From: Siphlonurus alternatus
Lineage: Eukaryota > Arthropoda > Insecta > Ephemeroptera > Siphlonuridae
Length of the DNA: 64,000 bases
Direction: 5' to 3'
Assembly: GCA_949825025.1 (NCBI GenBank)
Contig: OX463779.1
Coordinates: 23,976,816 to 24,040,815 of the forward strand
Shown here piece by piece: positions 1 through 9,470 of the stretch (position 1 is the stretch's first letter; each line of letters begins with the position of its first letter). Under the pieces are notes generated by a model that saw nothing but the letters and a program-made list of their open reading frames with translations, was not told where the DNA came from and made no database searches. The translations under genes and the position numbers were made by a program.

Positions 1-1520
1 ATATTGGCCGAGGCGGCGCGGGTACTCATGTGGGCGGGCACGCGAGCTCTGGAACATAGTGGAGTTCACCGGAGTTTAGACTGATGTCACATTATTTCAT
101 TCTTTGTATTTTATTTCCAGTACAATTGAAAGTAAATAAATATAATTTTGTGTTAATTTCAATGTTACGAGATCACAGTGGAGAACGGTTTAGTTGAACA
201 CGTTGTTCACTGTGATATAATCAGGTTTCATGTTCTCTTGACCTCACAATTTAACTCTGTGGTTTTCAGTGTAGACTCATCCGTGAAGTTTACGTCGCGG
301 TGGGTCCTCCAGCAGCAGCCAGCAGACCCAATAATTACCTGCTGCAGAAACATAGAATTACAGCGCTAATACAAATACAAAATTATATAGAATTGACAAG
401 CTTTTTTTTAAACTTTTCAATTTCATTTTTGTATAAGTAGTTCTCATTTAGGTATTTATATATTCTTATTATAAGTGTTCTTTTATAAAAAAAAACTTTT
501 TATTTTCAACTTGTAATATTTATTATTCATAGTTATAAACTCTGTTTTTTATGTTTTATATTTTAAATTGTAAGCTATGTTATATAATATTAATAAAACT
601 TTGGATTACGTTGTTTCTTTTTTTTTTTATTAATCGTAAAAAATAGATTTATAAATAATTGTTGTCCAGCTGGCTCGTTTAGAAGTTTAACTTGCTTTTG
701 ACACCTGACACTGCATGGGGAGAATGTCATTCTTTGTGTCGAAGAAGAGAAATTAAAGGTGCAGTAAGAGAGAGAGAGAGACTGGGCGTCGCTCGCCTGA
801 ATGCATGCATCTCCACCACGTCCTGCTCCTCGGGCGAACTTGTGATGTCGCTCGTGCGGTCAGGGGTCACCTGTCAGGTCAAGCGTCCCCTTATACCAAG
901 GAAGCATCTAAGGGTGGGGTCCACTCAGAACTCTTCTTCTCCGCTCCAAACATTTTATTGTTACCGCCCACATCCTTAACAATCGCTCGCTAGTTCGCCC
1001 GGTCGGGGCCTGCTGCTGCTGTGAAATACGGCCTGAGATCGCGTTACACCTTTTCTGCTGTCCCGCGCCTCTCTTCTCTTCTCTCTATAAGAAACGCATG
1101 CAGTCAAAAAGAAGAAGGTAGGTGGGTGTTAGGTCGAGATCTACACCTCCCAGAGCGTGAGCTACACAAACCACCACCACACAACATCTTATTTGTCCTG
1201 GATAAACGCCAAATAATGAAGTAATATAATAACAATATGAAGAAGACAGACATGACTATTATATATTATATAAGGTGGTATAGAATTTATATATAAAAAC
1301 AAAAGGTTAAAGTATAATACTTAGTATATGATACTTATATAGAATATATTAATTTTTATCTTAAAAAATAAAGATGGAAAAAAAATTCTTATGATCCCTC
1401 AGGTGTAAAAACATATATTGTAAAGAAATAGTTAGAGCTGTGATGTTTAAGAGTTTTGTATGAAAATTTATAGCTATAGTAGCGACTATAAGATTTTTAA
1501 GCTGAGGATTTTGTTCATGT

Positions 1521-1667
1521 ATGAATAGGTCCGTCATCGCGGCGGGTCTGGCTGCTGCCGTGGTCGGTCACACAAGTATAGCTCGCGGGCCCCTCAGGGC
1601 AATGATACTGGGCGGGCAAGCTCGCGGGACCTCCCACGCAACATCCACCTCGCGGAATACAAAATAA
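1521..1667 (+). CDS. Unrecognised 48-codon open frame (weak candidate)
   Basis: An ATG-initiated frame of 48 codons lies inside a GC-rich island. Its N-terminus is hydrophobic and alanine-rich (VIAAGLAAAVVG at residues 5-16), followed by a basic segment, so it could resemble a mitochondrial or membrane anchor. The first residues are loosely reminiscent of TIM14/DNAJC19 N-termini, but nothing downstream supports a J-domain, so I do not assign it. It stops after about 48 residues, about 40 bp before the candidate splice acceptor at 1704. GC-rich islands readily produce short open frames by chance, so confidence is low. Confidence 0.12.
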   Translation: MNRSVIAAGLAAAVVGHTSIARGPLRAMILGGQARGTSHATSTSRNTK

Positions 1668-1705
1668 TATCTGCAGAGAGAGAGCGACTCCCTGGTGCTC
1701 CTCAG

Positions 1706-1761
1706 GTCGTCTCCTGAAGAAACTCTACACCGCGGAGTACGTGCCCCAGCAGAAGCTGAAG
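1706..1761 (+). CDS. Candidate internal micro-exon, product unknown
   Basis: A 56-bp segment is bounded by a plausible acceptor (CTCCTCAG ending at 1705) and a good donor (AAG then GTGTGTGAG from 1762). In the frame starting at 1708 it encodes RLLKKLYTAEYVPQQKLK. Sixteen of its 18 codons end in G or C in a region that is otherwise very AT-rich, which is the kind of third-position bias a real exon would show. The frame stays open past the donor into AT-rich DNA. I do not recognise the peptide and no partner exon could be placed. It may equally be island DNA with a lucky reading frame. Confidence 0.25.
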
Positions 1762-2366
1762 GTGTGTGAGGAGGAATATAATCTTACCAAACGTTTATCT
1801 CATAATCACGACATTGCAGCATACCTTGTGTACATGATTATGCAAATAATACAAATCTCTGTTATTATTATTATATATAATACCTTTGAAGTTTGTTATT
1901 TTCTCTTTATTATTATTATTTTTTTAAATAATATATAAATTGAGATGAGAATCTTATATATATTTTTTTTCCTTAAATAATTTAAATTTTTTTGTTATTA
2001 TGATTGAAGATATAAGCACAATAAATTAAATAATATAACAAAAATATAAAAAAATACCATTACAAATTAGATTTCACATTAAAGTTTTTTTTTTCTTTAT
2101 ACTGTTGACGTGATTCTATATCTTCTCATTGTAGTACACAGTAGATTGAAGTTGTGTGAGTACAACTAGATTATCGTGGTAACAGTTTGTTAAGAGTGAT
2201 GCCTACACAGGAACAACGCGAGATTGTAGTGGTGAGCTCACAGTTAAGATGGACACGTATAAATGATAGTGAAGCTTGGGGCTGCATGCTTGCTCATGTA
2301 CAAAGCCATTGTTGTCTAGGTAAGCTTGTGGTTTTGTAGCCACTGATGGTCTTTGTTATTTAACAG

Positions 2367-2633
2367 AATGGTGCTTGCGTCGTCTCTCAACAAAGCGTTG
2401 ATTTGGACTTCTTTGCTGTGCACCAAGGGGGGTGCTTGCATCGTGCTGAGGACTGGGTGCTCACCCAAAGGGCTACCCTGAGGTCGTACAATAACACCCA
2501 GACCCTATGTGCCCCGTTCTCCAACCTTATCAACACATACATACACCCTTGTAGGAAGAGAACCTTAAGAGCTGATAAGGTGACCCTGCATTCATCAGAC
2601 CCTTCATCGAACACCCTTGGACAGGTCCTCTAA
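2367..2633 (+). CDS. Candidate terminal exon or ORF, product unknown
   Basis: The segment follows a good 3' splice-like sequence (TTGTTATTTAACAG ending at 2366) and is open for 88 codons to a TAA at 2631. The predicted peptide has no motif I know. The opposite strand is also open over much of the same interval (2387-2614), which weakens the case and suggests either chance or an old repeat. It lies in a GC-richer island of about 2150-2640. Confidence 0.18.
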   Translation, partial: NGACVVSQQSVDLDFFAVHQGGCLHRAEDWVLTQRATLRSYNNTQTLCAPFSNLINTYIHPCRKRTLRADKVTLHSSDPSSNTLGQVL

Positions 2634-4016
2634 TTTCTTTGCTTTATGACCGTCCTGTTTTTTGTGTCATGGTCTATACCTTGATATCAAAGCACAGTCT
2701 ACCTACTGCTATTAAATAGCAATTACCTGGACTCTAAGAAATTGTCCTGAGGTATTTTAAACTCAATCAGATTGTAATGATTGTATATAGTGAAATAATA
2801 ACATGAAAAAAAATTAAACATGTGTATCGGTAATTATTTTGAAAAATGCAACTAGCACATGGTATACTACAATAATTATTATAATAATTGTACAATTAAA
2901 ATTAAATGCATTATTATTTTAATACTAAAAAAATATATATTTCTATATAAAATACACTTTAAATTTATAATAATTATTAATTACACTAATTATTTTTATA
3001 TATGTTTACATTTATTTAATCATATTACCGTGACGAATATAAATAAATGAATATAAATTACATGTATTGTTTATTCAATATGAAGATCCGCCTTTACACA
3101 TTGTGGTGCTCATTACATCAAAACATTTTTTTTTCTTATTGTGTCTTTTACGAAGTATAAACACTGTTGTATAGTGTCCGCTATAAAGAATGAAGCATGT
3201 AATGAGCTTGCTATGCTGGCCTGGTTTGATACACCAAGAATTGTGGTAATTGAGCCTGCCTGGCTGGTGTCTCAGCAGTCAATCACGGCAATCAGCGCCG
3301 TGTACAGCGGGGAGGCTCCATCAGGAGAGGTGTCGCGACCGGCCGCGTGCTGTGTGGCCGCCCTGTGTACTTCAAAGACTTAAAGCCGACAACAAACAAA
3401 AGATGAAGGTGCTCGCGACCTGCAGGGGATCGTAGTCTATACATAGTTCTTATGCAATCATGTAGCCGCTCCACCAAACCGCATAACTGATGATGAGAGG
3501 AGTGTTCATTGCACCGTGCAGTTATGTAACATGATCTTAAAATGTAATGAGTTTTATTCCATTCAAGCTTTGCACGATTTAAATTTAACTCTCTAACATT
3601 ATAACTGTATATTTTGGTTTAAATATTTTTATGAAGTGAAATATTATAAATATATATATATATATAGTATATAGAGCACTTGTATTATAATATCTGTAGA
3701 AAACAAGGTGAAAAAAAAATTAATTGTTGTAAAAAAATTAATAAATGTTATTAGTTCAGTTCTGCTTTTATAAGAAACCTAAATACTTAAAATTTATATA
3801 ATTCAAGAATACAATTTTATTTCATTATAATATATTATATAAACTTTATTTTAACATTTTTAAATCATTGTATATAAAATATAATAGCTATAAGTCTTAT
3901 TCAGAATAAAGTAGTGACAAGTCTATAGTACAGATAGTTACAAATGAAAATCAACATAGCATTAATTAAATTTAACAATGGTGAATTGACATTATAACAA
4001 AGCCATATATAAATAA

Positions 4017-4029
4017 ATTGAACATCAGC
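4017..4029. repeat. Target-site duplication, left copy
   Basis: ATTGAACATCAGC here is repeated exactly at 4603-4615. The two 13-bp copies bracket the 573-bp minus-strand retroelement. The flanking bases differ (A versus C before, T versus A after), so the duplication is exactly 13 bp. Confidence 0.85.
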
Positions 4030-4229
4030 TTCTTCTTCTTCTTCTTACAATTGTTGGAAGGAGCCTAAACGGCTATAATTCCACGTACTGAGTAACTTGG
4101 ATCAATTGTATAGTTGAACTGTTTTTTGCAGGGTCTTGTAAAGGATAATGGACGAACAATGGATAGGATGATTATGGAATGTGGGATGCAAGGTGATGAT
4201 GGAAGTGGTACCTATATGCCCACCACGTG

Positions 4230-4490
4230 TTACCGTGGGTGAACCAAAACCACACAAGGAATTGGTTGGATTTTAGGACATTGGGTTGACGGTGTGGTGT
4301 GGGGTGCAATAATGTAGGTTGATGATGCAGGCGACAACATGCAAGGAATGGCAGGAATTTGAAAGATTCTCAACGTGTCGACTCCTGTGGGCCGACCGAA
4401 GAGCAGGGTCAAAGTAGGATTATGTGGATGCGGTGAGGCGAGATGATGATTATGAATCAAATTGACTGGGGATAGGAGTATAGAAATCAA
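4230..4490 (-). CDS. Small ORF inside the 4.03-4.60 kb retroelement
   Basis: An 86-codon frame lies on the element's sense strand. The peptide is rich in proline, histidine, serine and threonine (for example ASPHPHNPTLTL near residue 18) and has no motif that I recognise. It may be a decayed part of a parental ORF or simply an open stretch of the element. No start-site signal distinguishes it. Confidence 0.2.
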   Translation of the reverse strand: MISILLSPVNLIHNHHLASPHPHNPTLTLLFGRPTGVDTLRIFQIPAIPCMLSPASSTYIIAPHTTPSTQCPKIQPIPCVVLVHPR

Positions 4491-4582
4491 GACGATTAAT
4501 ATATAGAATAGGATAGGGATAGTTACCAGGAGAGGACAGACAATTTGAGCGGAGAGTCACGTCGGCGTTGCTCACTCTGGCG

Positions 4583-4592
4583 CGCCATCTTG
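4583..4592 (-). promoter_or_regulatory. YY1-type site at retroelement 5' end
   Basis: Read on the minus strand the sequence is CAAGATGGCG, a close match to the YY1 consensus (AAGATGGC core). It begins 11 bases from the inferred element 5' end. In human L1 a YY1 site about a dozen bases from the 5' end fixes the transcription start; a parallel role here is inference from position alone. Confidence 0.45.
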
Positions 4593-4602
4593 ATCGCTTC
4601 CC

Positions 4603-4615
4603 ATTGAACATCAGC
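4603..4615. repeat. Target-site duplication, right copy
   Basis: Second exact copy of ATTGAACATCAGC, directly abutting the 5' end of the minus-strand retroelement. See the left copy at 4017-4029. Confidence 0.85.
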
Positions 4616-5985
4616 ATGTTTGTTGTTGTTAAGTATCACGTATTCAAGTCAGGGTGATGTACCGGCTCTTTGGTTTAGACGACTAATTTGTTGTGAAGAC
4701 TGCAGCAGCGCCTTGGAGAGAGAGGTGCGTGGACGAGCACACGCCCTTGTATCCTCCGGAATCTCGCTCACATTTCACGCACTGACAGCCCATGGCTCGA
4801 TGGTAAGGCAACACAAAAACCCACGCCCTCCTCCTCCTCCTCTTTCCTCACCTCTTCCCCTTGATACCCTCGCTGTGCGCGGCGACAATTAGCCGACATC
4901 ACATTGCGCCTACACGAAGACAACACAAGAGAGTCACAGAAGTTAGCAGCCACCGAAAGTGAGCACCGTTCCTCAACAGTCGTTTATATTTAAGATAACC
5001 TTATAGATTACCATGTATACATAGTGAACCAATTTAACTTGATTGCCAAAAATGTTATTTTCATCGTTATGTTAACTTTATATGCAGAATACTATATATA
5101 TAACAAATTGAAAGTATTTTTTTTAACTATTCTAGATTAAAAATATATTATTGAATTTTATATATAAAGCGATATACTTGAAATAAAGTGTTAAAAGAAA
5201 TGTTTTGTATATTTTTTATCAAAACTAAATCAGAATTAAATTAATTTGTCAAGGATAAGGGCGGGGATCAAAAACATAAAAAAATAATAAATTATAAAAG
5301 ACAATAAGTATATTAGGAAATCCAATGCTATATATTATAAATGCTAGCAGGCAAATACCTAAAAATAAATTTAAAAATAAAATAAAAAATGTTATAAACG
5401 CCCTTTTGCTTTCTAAACCTCCCACAATTTATTGTAAGACTATGAGTACCAAATTTTTAACTAACGTAAGTAATTTATTTTAAACATTATCATACAGTTC
5501 AATAAATCTAAGATTACTTCCGCGGAAGCAGATAAATTCTAGTCATTTGTAGTATAAATTTTGGACTATGACTTTACGAAAAGGTAGAAATGCAAACGAA
5601 AATCTGCATGCAGTTTTTTAAATTTAAGGTAACTGTATCAGATTACCAAAACTTTCTTACAGACTTAGTTTTGTCAAACTGTATTTTAACAAATTCATGA
5701 TGAGAGGCTGTACCAGCAGGTCCTATAGGAGAGATTACTGGATCGACATTGACAAATTCCATCAGAGGTTCGACTGCGTGTGGTGCAAGATATCGCGAGT
5801 CAGCAGCTAGGTCGCCCACAGCGCCAGGGTATCGCGGAGAACATCTCGTGCCTCAATTATCCTTATAAGAGACGTGTGGTCTACCGGGTGACACTCCATT
5901 GTCTCGCCCCTCCACGCAGAAGATCTAACACTGTGACAAATAGAAACGTTTACGTTAAAATGCTGCTACCATTTTTATACTCTTC

Positions 5986-6054
<69 letters not shown>

Positions 6055-8820
6055 CCAAATGCATTTCAAAAGTTAGTATATTATTCAATAGGTTAAACTT
6101 CATTATAAAATGCATAATTTAGATAAATAGGTTAAATAGGTTACGTGACTATCAAATCATTCTTAACGTCAGTTTCAAAATTGCTTTTTTCAATCTATTC
6201 TGTAGCTTTTGCATACGCCCATTTATATATAATTATATATATGTTTGTTCCATATAGCAGTGTCAATGTTATTTTGCTTTTATGCAGTCATTGAAGTTTC
6301 CCATGTTCTATATACCAGGTTTTTATAAGATATTTTAACTCGTATTTTGTAATAAAAAGTAGGTAAAGGTATATAATATTGGAAGAATTATGCAAAACCG
6401 CATAACAACGTATTGGTAATTAGCTGTATGCTCCTGCATGCTGTTAATACAACAGAATTATTAATATTTCTAAATTCATATCTTGTCAATATTGGAAATC
6501 ATTCAAATCATATAAGACGAAAGCATACTGAATTTTACAATTTCATATTTTCAAATCTTTGTCTCAAAATTTCAATATTGAAAACTAAATAAAACACAAT
6601 CAATAAAAAAATAGTTTCATGGCAGTAGCCATATAATATAAAAATAATTCTACGTTGCTTCCAAGAACGTTTAATTTACACCATCTATCAATATGTTCTG
6701 ATAATTATTCTACGAAAGTACTAACTATAACTTTTATATAGCGATACATTTATAGAGTCGCTCAATTAATCGAGTCAGTAATGGTTACGCCGCTGTGGGC
6801 AAGTGTCTGTTGGTTTCCTTCTGTTGGCTACCACCACCATACTAGCCAAGTACTGTCAGGCAGTGAGTGATGGCGCGTGAAAGCAAATGTCAACCTTATT
6901 GATGAGTGGCCTCAGAACGAAGAATAAAACACAAACTAAAATGTCACTCAAGTCAAGCCTTTACATTGGTGATACAAAAGCTTCTCATTTTGTAATTTAT
7001 TACCCTTTGAGAGTATAGAGAAGATATAAAGAGAGAAAACTTCTTGAGCATTAAAAACACTCGATCACCCACTGTTAAGTAATTGCATATCGTAAAAAAT
7101 AAAAGGTTTTTATATCAATACTATGAATCTATTTTATTTTTTTCTTATATAGCTTATATACGTATTTACTGACAGTAAAATTGAAACAACTTATTTTCAT
7201 GAAGAACTATTATTATTTGGCGAACGACGAAGAATCTGATCATTGTAAAATATAGCCTAGATTATTATCTATTGATTTATATTTTATAGATTTTCAATTC
7301 TTTTTTAAAGAGTTAAGATCAGTGAGTATTTTTTAAAAATAAAATCTGAATTCAACTTACTTTATTTTATTACTAGGTATTAGAATCAGCTGTAAAAAGT
7401 AATGGATTGAATTATTTATATATCGTTCGTTTTATTTTGAATATAAATAATCATATGATATAATTAAAGGTAAATAAAATCTATCTGTAGTAGACAGTAA
7501 TGAAGCTACATAATTTTAGGTTAGTGATTCTTCATTATTTAATATGGAACTGCATGAATTCTGTCAAGAGCTATCATATTTTTTATTTAACTATAATACT
7601 TAAGAACTCTTTTTATTTTTACAATATTTTAAATCAACAAGTAGATTTTGAAGCTTCTTTAATTTTAAAATAGGTGCAGCTAAAAAAAGTTAATTTTCTT
7701 TAAGATAAATATATTTGCTTTAAATACTTATCAAATGTTTTGAGAGAAGCCCCTAGAAATAAAATACGATTTTCATGAACCTCTAAAACAAATTTAGATT
7801 AAAACTAAAATTTGACCCGTTAAACTCCAACAAACAAGATCTGATCTCACCTTGTCTATTATTTAAGTGAATCAACTGTACATTTCACACGTGCTCTCGT
7901 CTTAATGGCTGATAGCGTGAGCAGCTCGCGTTTTGTCTCGTGATTAATTTATTTGGCAGCATTGTGACCCGGACAGGCAGACTCGTCTGTGGCGGCGAGG
8001 TATAAATTAGCGGGCGTGGCCCCCCTTGCTCTGCCTCCCGCCCGCCTGCCAGGGGTTCTACCTTCAGCTTCCCAGAGCCGGGCATTCCTCGCGCTTTATT
8101 ATTATAGACACCACGCCTCAAGTGACACCGTCACAAAAGTTTGAGGCTGAAAAATCAAATCTAAACATTACATTATATATATAAAGACAAGGACCGTCCC
8201 TTTTTTATAACAGAATGAAACAAATTTTATATTTATCTAAGTTATAGCTATAGAACTTTTATTATAACTACAGTGTAGGCTGCAAAACAAAACGTTGTGT
8301 GTGTTCTTTGTTGTGTTTTTTTTTTTCCTTCTCCTCCCATTCAAAGACAAGGATAAATGTCTGTGTTTTGTCTCAAAATATCATATGAGCAAAAAATACA
8401 TGTATATTATAAAAAAATGAATAACTTTTCCTTCCTTCTTTTTTTTTACAAACTCAGAATATATTTAACGTTTTTCATAAGACAACACGATGAAAAATGT
8501 TTCAAATAATGAAAGTCAGATTATCATTATTTTCGATGATGGAATTATGTTTTCTAGTTTTACCGCTACAAAAATGATTATGATTTAGTTTGGGGAAAAA
8601 AATATATATATATTTTTAGTGGGAACCAAACTATTACATTTTTTTCCATATAATAATTTGCTTGCAACTGTTGTTTCTTAAAAGTTTATACAAATATATT
8701 TGCAAGAAATAAAGAAAAAATGTAATTTCATTTTGTAATTTTTTTATGATAAATATCAATTTGTACTCGGAGGCCTCCACTTATTTTCTTATTTTGTACT
8801 AGTTCCTAATCTATTATTTC
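4616..8820. other. AT-rich non-coding stretch with islands
   Basis: No recognisable gene. Islands lie at about 4640-4970, 5700-5940, 6770-6960 and 7880-8130. The island at 7.9-8.1 kb contains GGTATAAATTAG (TATA-like, 8001-8009) next to a GC-rich GGGCGTGGCCCCCC run, and a CACGTG E-box at 7888. Open frames in these islands (for example 4620-4892 and minus 7885-8121) are short, overlap on both strands and match nothing that I know. Confidence 0.55.
5989..6052. repeat. (CT)32 microsatellite
   Basis: Uninterrupted TC dinucleotide array of 64 bp followed by a CCCC run, at the downstream edge of a GC-richer island. The frame reads as Ser-Leu repeats, which explains a spurious ORF here. On the other strand it is (GA)n, a possible GAGA-factor-type binding tract if the host is an arthropod. 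Confidence 0.97.
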
Positions 8821-8949
8821 AACAGAGGCCTCTATTAATTACTGCATGAACTATAGAGGACGTCAGTAAACAATCTTACTGTAACTAGAGGAGCTCATGT
8901 TCTTGCACTATAATAATGTATTCATGCTCATGCAAGTCTGAAGGTATTA
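8821..8949 (+). repeat. Direct duplication, copy 1
   Basis: About 129 bp beginning AACAGAGGCCTCTATTAATT and ending GTCTGAAGGTATT. It recurs at 9337-9470 with roughly 90% identity by eye; differences include substitutions, CAT present only here in ACTGCATGAACT, and a 9-bp AAACTATTC present only in copy 2. The start contains the palindrome AGAGGCCTCT. No coding potential. Confidence 0.9.
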
Positions 8950-9336
8950 TCATATTTTCATGGTTATATTCAAAGAACTTAATAAAAATAATGTTACAGA
9001 GTTACAAGTTGTGTACGAAGTAACGGAACTCTGTTATATTATAGTGTAAAGTTACAGGAAATGTCCTTGCTTCAAGCCCCGCGGGGACATGTCGAGGTGT
9101 CGTACTCAGCTGCCACGCCCCTCACCTAGTACTACCACGTACCAATAAGTGACACGTGTAATTCGACAGTGGAGTGTAGATGTGGGACTCTGAAAGTCAC
9201 GTATTGATCATCCCTTAGCAGTACTTTTACCTGCAGTAATTCAATTAAATAGCTTTTTTATATTCTGAAATAGAAAGAAAATTGATTAGATATTTCACAT
9301 AAAAATATATTTTAAAGATCTATTATTGTGAAATCT
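8950..9336. other. Spacer between the duplicated blocks, with a GC island
   Basis: AT-rich DNA with one GC-richer island at about 9060-9200 that carries a CACGTG E-box at 9153 and several CG dinucleotides. It is single-copy relative to the flanking duplicated blocks as far as I can see. Confidence 0.5.
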
Positions 9337-9470
9337 AACAGAGGCCTCTATTAATTACTGAACTATAGAGAATGTCAATAAACAATCTTACTGTAACTAG
9401 AAGAGCTCATGTTCTTGCACTATAATAATGTATTCAAAACTATTCATGTTCATGCAAGTCTGAAGGTATT
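9337..9470 (+). repeat. Direct duplication, copy 2
   Basis: Second copy of the block at 8821-8949, same orientation, offset by 516 bp. Both copies keep the long shared core CAATCTTACTGTAACTAGA and GAGCTCATGTTCTTGCACTA. The divergence shows that the duplication is not recent, or that the two copies are independent insertions of a short dispersed repeat. Confidence 0.9.

Larger units (their letters stand above)
1..4016. other. AT-rich non-coding stretch with GC-richer islands
   Basis: No recognisable gene. GC-richer islands lie at about 1-90, 700-1080, 1530-1790, 2150-2640 and 3170-3480, separated by very AT-rich DNA with homopolymer runs. The island at 860-885 carries two nuclear-receptor-like half-sites (GGGTCA and AGGTCA) within a GGTCACCTG context; a similar arrangement recurs near 59.23 kb. 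A short (GA)n run lies at 767-780. Open frames of 60-95 codons in the 0.7-1.2 and 3.1-3.5 kb islands overlap one another in several frames and show no domain I know. Two weak exon candidates are listed separately. Confidence 0.6.
4030..4602 (-). mobile_element. Short non-LTR/SINE-like retroelement with GAA tail
   Basis: The element is bounded by perfect 13-bp direct repeats, the mark of target-primed insertion. Read on the minus strand it starts at 4602 with GGGAAGCGATCAAGATGGCG and ends in a (GAA)n tail (plus-strand CTT repeats at about 4029-4046). The 5' end carries CAAGATGGCG at element positions 11-20, a YY1-type site. Near the 3' end there is a small stem-loop (plus strand AGCC-TAAAC-GGCT, 4062-4074). 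No reverse transcriptase is present, so it would depend on enzymes from a partner LINE. The intact 5' end suggests a full-length short element rather than a 5'-truncated LINE. Family not recognised; SINE-like or an internally deleted LINE are both possible. Confidence 0.8.

Noticed and set aside
1521..1590. Similarity of the N-terminal hydrophobic stretch to TIM14/DNAJC19
   Set aside because: Only a low-complexity alanine/valine/glycine segment matches; nothing downstream corresponds to a J-domain.
5700..5790. tRNA or tRNA-derived SINE B-box (GGTTCGACTGC)
   Set aside because: No matching A-box at the right distance and no cloverleaf; the same was true of GTTCGATTC at 33945.
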